From the NCBI GenBank assembly GCA_964577175.1, contig CAZNYC010000102.1, forward strand, positions 1 to 14,699: a stretch of DNA of 14,699 bases, written 5' to 3'. Below the pieces are notes generated by a model. It was not told the origin of the DNA and did not search any database. It saw only the letters and a list, made by a program, of their open reading frames with translations. Position numbers and translations under genes: made by a program. Source of the DNA: BS750m-G62 sp964577175. GTDB lineage: Bacteria > Planctomycetota > Phycisphaerae > FEN-1346. Shown here in pieces: positions 6,570-11,642 of this stretch; position 1 is the first letter of the stretch, and each line of letters starts with the position of its first letter.

Positions 6570-6814
6570 ACGGCGTCCCCGTTTCCGCCGGCCGAGGCGT
6601 CGTCTTCCTGTACCTCGTCGGTCGGGTGGAAGCGGCGTCCGGCCTCGGCCCAGGCGTCCGTCGTGCTCGACGGACGGTGCCGCATCGGACGCAGAAACCG
6701 CCGCCGCAGCCACGCCAGCACCAATCCCGCCAGCGCCCCGAGTGCCACCACGGTGAACCAGAGGCCCCAGGCCTCCAGCGGTGCGGCGAGCGGCATCGGC
6801 CAGGCGTCGGTCAC
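6566..6814 (-). CDS. Small single-TM protein of unknown function
   Basis: This 82-residue protein has one hydrophobic helix (about residues 15-35, containing LWFTVVALGALAGLVLAWL), followed by a basic cluster (RRRFLRPMRHR) and an acidic, probably disordered C-terminus (VQEDDASAGGNGD). The positive patch after the helix predicts a cytoplasmic C-terminus. I recognise no family. The GTG start is supported by a 4-nt GTGA overlap with the upstream regulator's stop and by GAGGA about 9 nt upstream. Its own stop overlaps the rnpA start. These overlaps on both sides, more than any motif, argue that it is a real gene. An internal ATG at 6796 is a less likely alternative. Confidence 0.65.
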   Translation of the reverse strand: MTDAWPMPLAAPLEAWGLWFTVVALGALAGLVLAWLRRRFLRPMRHRPSSTTDAWAEAGRRFHPTDEVQEDDASAGGNGDAV

Positions 6815-7326
6815 GTGTCGGCATCCTCGTTCGGCGGGGGCGTGGCGCCGGCCTCGTCGGGCGGGGCGTCGGTCTCGTCCGAATCGCCCTTCGGCCCGGC
6901 GTCCGTAACGCCCCCCTCAGACACGGCGCGCCCGGGGGTGGGCGGTTCGTCGGCCATCGACTCCACCTGCACGCTGGCGTGCGGCGTGGGGCGGTCCTCC
7001 GGCCACAGGCGGTCCCAGACGTCGGCCCCGAGTTCCCGCTCGACGATCTCCACCAGCGTGGCCAGGTCGCGCCGGACCTGCTCGTATTGCTCCCGCAGCC
7101 GCAGCACGGCCGAGACGCCCGGCAGGTTGATGCCGAGGTCGCGGTGCAGCGTGACGACGCTCCAGAGGCGCCGCATGCTCGCCCGCGAGAGGACGGGCCC
7201 CTCGGCGGCGCCGGCCTCGGCGGCGACGAGGCCCTCCTCGATGTACGCCCGCACGTCGTCGGCCGAGACGTCGAGCGAGTCGGCCGCCTGCTCGAGGGTA
7301 TAGGTCTCGGGCTCGGTCTCTGCCAT
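6811..7326 (-). CDS. MerR-family regulator, HspR/CbpM-like
   Basis: This is a 171-residue protein. Residues 8-70 form a MerR-type winged helix-turn-helix (YTLEQAADSLDVSADDVRAY, then IEEGLV). The next segment DLGINLPGVSAVLRLREQYE (64-83) closely matches the HspR pattern DLGVNLAGV..IL.LR.Q, leading into a coiled coil to about residue 100. After that comes a 65-residue acidic, proline-rich tail that looks disordered. HspR represses chaperone operons in actinobacteria, while CbpM binds and modulates the J-domain protein CbpA. Either role fits, because the gene lies directly downstream of a CbpA-type J protein. No HspR operator (HAIR) was seen upstream of the cluster. ATG 7326 was chosen because GGAGG lies 5 nt upstream; the longer frame would run through a repeat. 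Its stop overlaps the next gene by 4 nt. Confidence 0.8.
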   Translation of the reverse strand: MAETEPETYTLEQAADSLDVSADDVRAYIEEGLVAAEAGAAEGPVLSRASMRRLWSVVTLHRDLGINLPGVSAVLRLREQYEQVRRDLATLVEIVERELGADVWDRLWPEDRPTPHASVQVESMADEPPTPGRAVSEGGVTDAGPKGDSDETDAPPDEAGATPPPNEDADT

Positions 7327-7368
7327 GATGGCCTCCAGGCCTGTACACGTTCGACGGCGCATGCGTGC

Positions 7369-7482
7369 TGTCATTCTGAGGAGACCCGGAAGGGCCGACG
7401 AAGAATCTCGCCTTGGTCGTTGCCGTTTTGCTTTTCGCACGGCGAGATTCTTCGGGCCCGCAAGCGGGCCCTCAGAATGACA
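7369..7482. repeat. 114-bp inverted-repeat element (TCATTCTGAG type)
   Basis: The outer arms TGTCATTCTGAGG (7369-7381) and CCTCAGAATGACA (7470-7482) are perfect complements. So are the inner arms CGAAGAATCTCGCC (7399-7412) and GGCGAGATTCTTCG (7441-7454). The right half also contains the GGCCCGCAAGCGGGCC hairpin (7455-7470) found in the 39-bp repeat. The element ends on the base immediately before the stop codon of the J-domain gene. A half copy lies upstream of the same gene at 8600-8630. TCATTCTGAG...GAAGAATCT is a widespread intergenic repeat in bacterial drafts. Confidence 0.75.
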
Positions 7483-8550
7483 TCACGCCCCGCCCCACGG
7501 CCCGCCGCGGCGGGGGTTCTCCTCGTGCTGCTTGAGTTCCCGGAACAGTTCCTTCTGCCGCGGGTCGAGGCCGGGCGGCGGCACGACGCGGAGGACGCAG
7601 TACTGGTCGCCGGCGTCGGCGTCGCCCGGCCCGCGGACGCCCTGCCCTTTCAGGCGGAGGCGTTTGCCCCCCGCCGTCCCGGGCGGGATGCGGACCGACG
7701 TCCGCGTGCCGTGCACGGTCGGCACCTCGACGGTGGCGCCGAGGGCGGCCTCGGACATCGAGATCGGCAGGTCGATGTAGATATCGCGTCCCTCGCGGCG
7801 GAAGGTGGGGTGCGGCCGGACGTGGACCGTGAGGTACAGGTCGCCGGCCTCGCCGCCGGCGGGGCTCGGCCCGCCCTGGCCGCGCAGCCGCAGCCGCTGC
7901 CCGTCGCGGACGCCCGCCGGGATGCGGACCTCGATCCGCTCGGTGCGCGCCGACCCGTCCTTCTGCGGCCGCTGGAGCGCGAGCGTGGTGCGGACGCCGC
8001 GCACGGCCTGCTCGAACGGGATGGCAATCTCGCTGGCGACGTCCTGGCCCTTGACGGCGGCGCCGCCGAAGCCGGCGCCCGGGCCGGCGGCGGAACGGCG
8101 TCCGCCGGTGGTGCGGGTCCGTCCGGTACGTCCGCGTCCGCCGAGGCGGCTGAAGAGTTCCTCGATAAACGAGGCCCCCTGGCCGCCGGAACCCGCGAAC
8201 GCCTCGAAGGCGATGTCCTCGAAGGGCGAGCCGCCGCCCCCGCCACCGGGGCCGGACCACGTGTAGGTGTACCGCTGACCGCCGGGGCCGCCCGCGGCGC
8301 CGGCCCCGGCCGCCTCGGCCCCCATGCGGACGCCCTCGTGGCCGAACCGGTCGTACGCCTGCCGCTTCTTCTTGTCCGAGAGGACCTCGTACGCCTCGCC
8401 GATTTCCTTGAACTTGCCTTCGGCTTCGGGGTCGTTCGGGTTCAGGTCCGGATGGTACTGGCGCGCGAGGCGCCGGTACGCCTTCTTGATGGCATCCTGG
8501 TCGGCGTCGCGGGCGACGCCGAGGACGTCGTAATAGTCGCGTTTGGCCAT
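7483..8550 (-). CDS. J-domain co-chaperone without zinc finger (CbpA-type)
   Basis: This is a 355-residue class B J-domain protein. Residues 3-68 are the J-domain (RDYYDVLGVARDADQDAIKK, then the HPD triad at 33-35, then FKEIGEAYEVLSDKKKRQAYDRFG). A glycine-rich linker follows (about 78-165, including GGGGGGSPFEDIAFEAF). Two beta-sandwich substrate-binding domains come next (from about 170 and 255; LRLRGQGGPSPAGGEAGDLY and LRLKGQGVRG are their signature loops). The four CxxCxGxG zinc motifs of canonical DnaJ are absent. It would stimulate Hsp70 (DnaK) ATPase and deliver substrates. No dnaK or grpE is in the window. The next gene downstream is its likely modulator or repressor. The ATG is fixed by the conserved N-terminus, although no Shine-Dalgarno is visible. 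It is preceded by a good TATAAT promoter. Confidence 0.92.
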   Translation of the reverse strand: MAKRDYYDVLGVARDADQDAIKKAYRRLARQYHPDLNPNDPEAEGKFKEIGEAYEVLSDKKKRQAYDRFGHEGVRMGAEAAGAGAAGGPGGQRYTYTWSGPGGGGGGSPFEDIAFEAFAGSGGQGASFIEELFSRLGGRGRTGRTRTTGGRRSAAGPGAGFGGAAVKGQDVASEIAIPFEQAVRGVRTTLALQRPQKDGSARTERIEVRIPAGVRDGQRLRLRGQGGPSPAGGEAGDLYLTVHVRPHPTFRREGRDIYIDLPISMSEAALGATVEVPTVHGTRTSVRIPPGTAGGKRLRLKGQGVRGPGDADAGDQYCVLRVVPPPGLDPRQKELFRELKQHEENPRRGGPWGGA

Positions 8551-8599
8551 GGTGCGTGTTGGATAGTGGATGCTGGTTGCAGGTCGGTGCCGTTTTCGC

Positions 8600-8630
8600 T
8601 GTCATTCTGAGCGCAGCGAAGAATCTCGCC
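8600..8630. repeat. Half copy of the TCATTCTGAG repeat
   Basis: TGTCATTCTGAG (8600-8611) and CGAAGAATCTCGCC (8617-8630) match both left arms of the 7369-7482 element but are only 5 nt apart. It lies in the predicted leader of the J-domain gene. A more diverged relative is at about 1263-1310. Confidence 0.65.
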
Positions 8631-8657
8631 GTGCAGCCGTTTTCGCCTTCGAAAACG

Positions 8658-8686
8658 ATTATAGAGGACACCGGGTGACCAGGCAA
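8658..8686 (-). promoter_or_regulatory. Sigma70-type promoter of the J-domain gene
   Basis: On the minus strand TTGCCT (8686-8681) is followed after exactly 17 nt by a perfect TATAAT (8663-8658). Predicted start is near 8651, leaving a leader of about 100 nt. No CIRCE or HspR operator is recognisable around it. It probably drives the J protein, the regulator, the TM protein, rnpA and perhaps yidD. Confidence 0.6.
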
Positions 8687-8752
8687 CGGGGCGGCACATG
8701 CAAGCCACGAGCCGCGGGCTTCGAGCCGCGATCCAGAACGACAAACAGCATC

Positions 8753-8900
8753 CTCACGCAAAGGCGCAAAGACGGCAAACGGCAAAAGCGACAGATGGAG
8801 CAAACAGCAACTGACGAATGCCGCGGCCTGCCTGTCCCTCCCCTATTTGTGACCCGCTGTCCGCCGTTGTCGTTTTAGCGCCCTTGCGCCTTTGCGCGAG
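8753..8900. repeat. Inverted repeat of CGCAAAGGCGCAAAG type
   Basis: CTCACGCAAAGGCGCAAAG (8753-8771) is mirrored, with a few mismatches, by CTTGCGCCTTTGCGCGAG (8883-8900). A further partial arm GGCTTTGCGTGAGG lies at about 8947-8960. The interior repeats GGCAAA / CAAACGGC words. This is a familiar intergenic repeat in bacterial draft genomes and contains no credible gene. Confidence 0.6.
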
Positions 8901-8998
8901 GCATGCCTTTGCTGTTGACCGGCTTTCCGTCGTGGCTGTTCTTGGCGGCTTTGCGTGAGGCCGCCGTTGCCGTTGTCGCTTTGCCTGACCGGGGTACG

Positions 8999-9583
8999 TC
9001 ACGCGTCGCCGTCGCCCGCGAGGCCGAGGGCGTCGGCCGCCTCGCGCATGCCCATGATCGTGTCCGTAAAGAGGTCCGAGAGGTCGACGCCCAGCCGCCG
9101 GGCCCCGTCCTCGATGACCTCGCGGTTCACACCGGCGGCGAACGATTTGTCCTTCCACTTCTTCTTCACGCTCTTGGCCTTCATGTCCATGACGGACTTC
9201 GACGGCCGCACCAGGGCCGTCGCCACGACCAGGCCCGTCAGTTCGTCCACGGCGTAGAGGACCTTCTCCATCTCGGTCTGCGGCTCCACGTCCGTGCACA
9301 GGCCGTAGCCGTGCGAGACGACGGCCCGGACGAGGTCGTCCGGCCATCCGCGGTCGCGGAGGATCTCGGCCGTCTTGGCGCAGTGCCGGTCGGGGTACTT
9401 CTCGTAATCGAGGTCGTGGATGAGGCCGACGATGCCCCAGGTTTCCTGGTTCTCGCCGCGCTTGCGGGCCATGTACCGCATGACGGCCTCGACGGCGAGG
9501 GCGTGCTTGATGAGGCCCTCGGCCGAGTTGTACTCGTTCAGCAGCGCCCATGCCTCGTCGCGGGTGGGTTGATGGGTTTCCAT
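8999..9583 (-). CDS. HD-domain phosphohydrolase, possibly translated separately
   Basis: These 194 residues in the same frame as miaA match a conserved stand-alone family of small HD-domain proteins. Metal-binding positions visible are H27 (LIKHALAVEAV), H56-D57 (GLIHDLDYEKYP), H91 (VVSHGYG) and D113 (YAVDELTG). The C-terminal half (ALVRPSKSVMDMKAKSVKKK, then FAAGVNREVIEDGARRLGV) is also characteristic. The substrate is unknown; HD proteins often hydrolyse nucleotides or phosphodiesters. The ATG at 9583 has AAAGGA 7 nt upstream (9596-9591 on the minus strand), and the family normally starts close to this point. These facts suggest independent initiation even though no stop separates it from miaA. 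Confidence 0.7.
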   Translation of the reverse strand: METHQPTRDEAWALLNEYNSAEGLIKHALAVEAVMRYMARKRGENQETWGIVGLIHDLDYEKYPDRHCAKTAEILRDRGWPDDLVRAVVSHGYGLCTDVEPQTEMEKVLYAVDELTGLVVATALVRPSKSVMDMKAKSVKKKWKDKSFAAGVNREVIEDGARRLGVDLSDLFTDTIMGMREAADALGLAGDGDA

Positions 9584-10594
9584 GTCTGATTCCTTTCCGG
9601 CAGATTGTTCCTCGCCCATGTGCTCCCGCCACAAGGCGACGACGCGGTCGGCGAGGGCGGCGGCCGGCGTGTCCGGGTCGGCCGACAGCCAGGTGACGCC
9701 CTCGAACCGGCGGAGCCAGGAGGTCTGCCGCCGGGCGAACTGCCGCGTGTGCGCCACGATGGCCTCGAGCAGGTCGCCGTCGGCCAGGTCGCCGCGCAGG
9801 TGCGCGAGGACCTCCGCGTAACCGAGGGCCTGGCTCGGGCCCTTGGCCAGTTGCCCGTACCGTTCGAGCAGCGTGCGGACCTCCTCGACGAGGCCGCCGT
9901 CCAGCATCCGCCGGGCGCGGTCGGTGATGCGGCGGGTCAGGTCGTCGCGGCTGCGGCGGATGGCCACCAGCAGCGGGCGATACTCCGGCCGCCGCTCGCC
10001 CCACTGCCGCTGGAGGTCGGAGATCGGCCGGCCCGTTTTCTCGTACACCTCCAGGGCCCGGACGATGCGGCGCAGGTCGTTGGGATGGATGCGGCCGGCG
10101 GCCTCCGGGTCGAGGCGCGCCAGGCGCCCGTGCAGGTGCTCCGACCCGTGCTCGGCCGCCTCATCCCGGAGGCGCCGGCGGAGGTCGGGGTCGGCGTCCG
10201 GCCCCTCGAAGAGCCCCTCCAGGAGGGCCTTCAGGTAGAACGGCGTGCCGCCCGAGACGATGGGCACCCGGCTTCGCCCGGGCAAAGCCCGGCACCGCCG
10301 AGGCGACGCCCGGCCGCGGGCGCGGATGTCGGCGACGGCGGCCTCGGCGAGGTCCAGCCAGCGGGCGGCGGAGAAGGTCTCGTCGGGGTCGGCCACGTCG
10401 ACGGCGTGGTGGGGCACGCGGCGGCGGTCCTCGGCCGAGGGCTTGGCGGTGCCGACGTCCAGGCCGCGGTACACCTTCATGGAATCGGCGGAGATGATCT
10501 CGCCGCCGAGCCGCCCGGCGACCGCCAGGGCCAGCCGCGCCTTCCCGCTCGCCGTCGGGCCGGTGATGACCAGGATGGGGGTGCCGGGTGCCAT
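8999..10594 (-). CDS. miaA: MiaA tRNA dimethylallyltransferase, frame continuing into an HD-domain protein
   Basis: This is a 531-codon frame. Residues 1-about 325 are MiaA, which adds a dimethylallyl group to A37 of tRNAs reading UNN codons. It has the P-loop ITGPTASGKA (9-18), ISADSMKVYRGLDVGTAKPS, VPHHAVDVADP, GGTPFYLKALLEGLF, RIHPNDLRRIVRALEVYEKTG and QALGYAEV, then the RQFARRQTSWLRR segment. The start at ATG 10594 places the P-loop at the usual distance; no clear ribosome site precedes it. Two oddities: a 14-residue arginine-rich insertion sits between RARGR and VPIVSGG (10268-10309), and there is no stop codon before the HD protein, which follows from residue 338. It may be a real fusion. 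Alternatively it is two genes with an internal start at 9583, or a lost or mis-sequenced stop. The frame also stays open upstream through repeats and the gap, which I exclude. Confidence 0.85.
   Translation of the reverse strand: MAPGTPILVITGPTASGKARLALAVAGRLGGEIISADSMKVYRGLDVGTAKPSAEDRRRVPHHAVDVADPDETFSAARWLDLAEAAVADIRARGRASPRRCRALPGRSRVPIVSGGTPFYLKALLEGLFEGPDADPDLRRRLRDEAAEHGSEHLHGRLARLDPEAAGRIHPNDLRRIVRALEVYEKTGRPISDLQRQWGERRPEYRPLLVAIRRSRDDLTRRITDRARRMLDGGLVEEVRTLLERYGQLAKGPSQALGYAEVLAHLRGDLADGDLLEAIVAHTRQFARRQTSWLRRFEGVTWLSADPDTPAAALADRVVALWREHMGEEQSAGKESDMETHQPTRDEAWALLNEYNSAEGLIKHALAVEAVMRYMARKRGENQETWGIVGLIHDLDYEKYPDRHCAKTAEILRDRGWPDDLVRAVVSHGYGLCTDVEPQTEMEKVLYAVDELTGLVVATALVRPSKSVMDMKAKSVKKKWKDKSFAAGVNREVIEDGARRLGVDLSDLFTDTIMGMREAADALGLAGDGDA
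10268..10309 (-). repeat. 42-nt palindromic insertion inside miaA
   Basis: Compared with the family pattern ...ARGR-VPIV.GGTPFYLK, this gene has 14 extra codons exactly at the loop. The inserted DNA contains CCGGGC-AAA-GCCCGG (10278-10292), a perfect hairpin, and is rich in CCCGG and GCCG words. The block is a multiple of three and contains no stop, so translation continues. It resembles in principle the palindromic elements known to insert in frame into genes of Rickettsia. Confidence 0.55.
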
Positions 10595-10657
10595 GGCGCC
10601 AGGGTGGCGGCGCGCGGCGGGGAAGTCAAGCCTGTTCGGGCCGCCAACGTTTGCCCC

Positions 10658-10761
10658 TTCGAGCCCGCGGTTCGAGCCGGCCGTTCGAGCCCGCGGTTCG
10701 AGCCCGCGGTTCGAGCCGGCGGTTCGAGCCCGCGGTTCGAGCCGGCGGTTCGAGCCGGCTG
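10658..10761. repeat. 13-bp tandem repeat, eight copies
   Basis: Eight consecutive units of TTCGAGCCSGCGG (S = C or G; the second unit ends CCG and the last ends CTG) run from 10658 to 10761. They alternate mainly between GCCCGCGG and GCCGGCGG endings. Three more units follow the gap (10878-10916), and two inverted units occur at 10988-11013. The unit contains the palindrome TTCGA. There are no unique spacers, so it is not a CRISPR. Confidence 0.85.
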
Positions 10762-10773
10762 CGGAAGCAGCCG

Positions 10774-10873
10774 NNNNNNNNNNNNNNNNNNNNNNNNNNN
10801 NNNNNNNNNNNNNNNNNNNNNNNNNNNNNNNNNNNNNNNNNNNNNNNNNNNNNNNNNNNNNNNNNNNNNNNNN
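10774..10873. other. Scaffold gap of 100 N flanked by identical 55-bp sequences
   Basis: Exactly 100 N, a placeholder length. The 55 bases before it (10719-10773) are identical to the 55 bases after it (10874-10928), which is what contig ends sharing an assembly k-mer look like. The true sequence may therefore have no gap, or may have additional repeat units. Confidence 0.9.
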
Positions 10874-10903
10874 GCGGTTCGAGCCCGCGGTTCGAGCCGG
10901 CGG

Positions 10904-11000
10904 TTCGAGCCGGCTGCGGAAGCAGCCGGACATCTTGATCGGCGATGGGCGCCGACCATGGCGGATGAGGATGACCCGCCGCTTCCGCGGCGGGCTCGAA
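10904..11000. repeat. 20-bp inverted repeat beside the tandem array
   Basis: TTCGAGCCGGCTGCGGAAGC (10904-10923) is mirrored by GCTTCCGCGGCGGGCTCGAA (10981-11000) at 18 of 20 positions. The left arm also contains most of the local hairpin CGGCTGC-GGAA-GCAGCCG (10911-10928). The inverted repeat closes a 57-nt central segment. Confidence 0.65.
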
Positions 11001-11027
11001 CGGCCGGCTCGAACGCCAGGCAGCCTC

Positions 11028-11056
11028 TTGCACCCCGCGGACCGAGCCGCTAGACT
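11028..11056 (+). promoter_or_regulatory. Weak promoter candidate for the lipoprotein gene
   Basis: TTGCAC (11028-11033) and TAGACT (11051-11056, four of six) are 17 nt apart. The -35 keeps only TTG. It is correctly placed, 33 nt upstream of the start codon. Confidence 0.3.
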
Positions 11057-11088
11057 CATGGCACGCACTTGCAGCGGGAGCGAGAACC

Positions 11089-11421
11089 GTGTGGGAGAAG
11101 ATCATCCTGTGGGCGTCGGCCATCCTGGTCGCCGCCATGGCCCTCGTGGCCGGCTGTGTCAAGGTGGACGTGCCCGAAGGGCCGTACGTCAACCTGGGCC
11201 GTTCGTCGGGGTCGAGCAAGGCGCCGTCGAAGGCCGACCGGCAGCGCGTGGACGCCATGAGCCGGGCCGAACTCGAGAACGAGGTCCTGCGCCTGACGGC
11301 CGAGAACGACCGCCTTCGCCGCGACGCGGCCGACCTGAAGCGCAAGAACAAGCAACTCGACGCCGAGAAGGACCGCCTGGAAGACCGCGTCGACGCCCTC
11401 GAGGACCGCCTCGACAATTGA
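11089..11421 (+). CDS. Small coiled-coil lipoprotein
   Basis: This is a 110-residue protein. A short signal peptide (MWEKIILWASAILVAAMAL) ends in the lipobox VAGC with the lipidated cysteine at position 23. A serine-rich linker follows, and from about residue 55 to the end there is one uninterrupted coiled coil with heptad leucines (ELENEVLRLTAENDRLRRD, then KNKQLDAEKDRLEDRVDALE). This design is shared with Lpp-like and other spacer lipoproteins, which link membrane and wall or form trimers. No sequence family is recognised. The start is GTG 11089, with GGGAG ending 8 nt upstream. It is transcribed away from miaA. The residue after the cysteine is valine, not aspartate, so there is no classic inner-membrane retention signal. 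Confidence 0.75.
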   Translation: MWEKIILWASAILVAAMALVAGCVKVDVPEGPYVNLGRSSGSSKAPSKADRQRVDAMSRAELENEVLRLTAENDRLRRDAADLKRKNKQLDAEKDRLEDRVDALEDRLDN

Positions 11422-11642
11422 CCGCCGCCCCGCCCGCTTGGGTCGTTGGGTTGTGGGCATGGGTCATTCTCCCGCCGTTCGTCATTCCCTCGCCATTCGC
11501 CATTCGGAATCCGTCATGTCCCGGCGAGCCGGCCCGCCACATCCGTCTGGACCTAACCCCTTGTAAACGCCGATGATACGAGTTGGGACAGCAAACGCGC
11601 GCTGGGACCGAGGGACTGGTACGCGCCCAGTCTGTCTACAGG
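11422..11642. other. Spacer with GTCATTC/GCCATTC low-complexity repeat
   Basis: No gene or terminator is seen. Between about 11460 and 11520 the words GGTCATTC, CGTCATTC, CGCCATTC and GCCATTC recur, as at 210-270. The remainder shows no structure I can name. Confidence 0.4.

Larger units (their letters stand above)
8551..8998. other. Gene-free interval with dnaJ-type promoter and repeats
   Basis: No gene is supported. From right to left it holds the ends of the CGCAAAGG inverted repeat, a minus-strand promoter for the J-domain gene (8686-8658) and the half copy of the TCATTCTGAG repeat (8600-8630), which falls in that gene's leader. Confidence 0.5.
10595..11088. other. Gene-free, repeat-rich interval containing the scaffold gap
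   Basis: No gene is supported between the miaA start and the lipoprotein start. The interval consists mainly of 13-bp tandem repeats, the N run, a hairpin, and inverted copies of the same unit. A weak promoter candidate precedes the lipoprotein gene. Confidence 0.6.

Noticed and set aside
6781..8610. 609-codon plus-strand frame over the J-domain and regulator genes
   Set aside because: It covers three minus-strand genes with clear motifs and the 7369-7482 repeat, and has no recognisable domain of its own.
10658..10761. tRNA genes, because GGTTCGAGCC looks like a T-arm
   Set aside because: The word repeats every 13 bp without acceptor, D or anticodon arms.
10658..10928. CRISPR array
   Set aside because: Units are 13 bp and contiguous, with no unique spacers and no cas genes.
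10595..11068. Longer miaA start upstream through the gap
   Set aside because: The added codons are tandem repeat and N bases. ATG 10594 gives the standard MiaA N-terminus.
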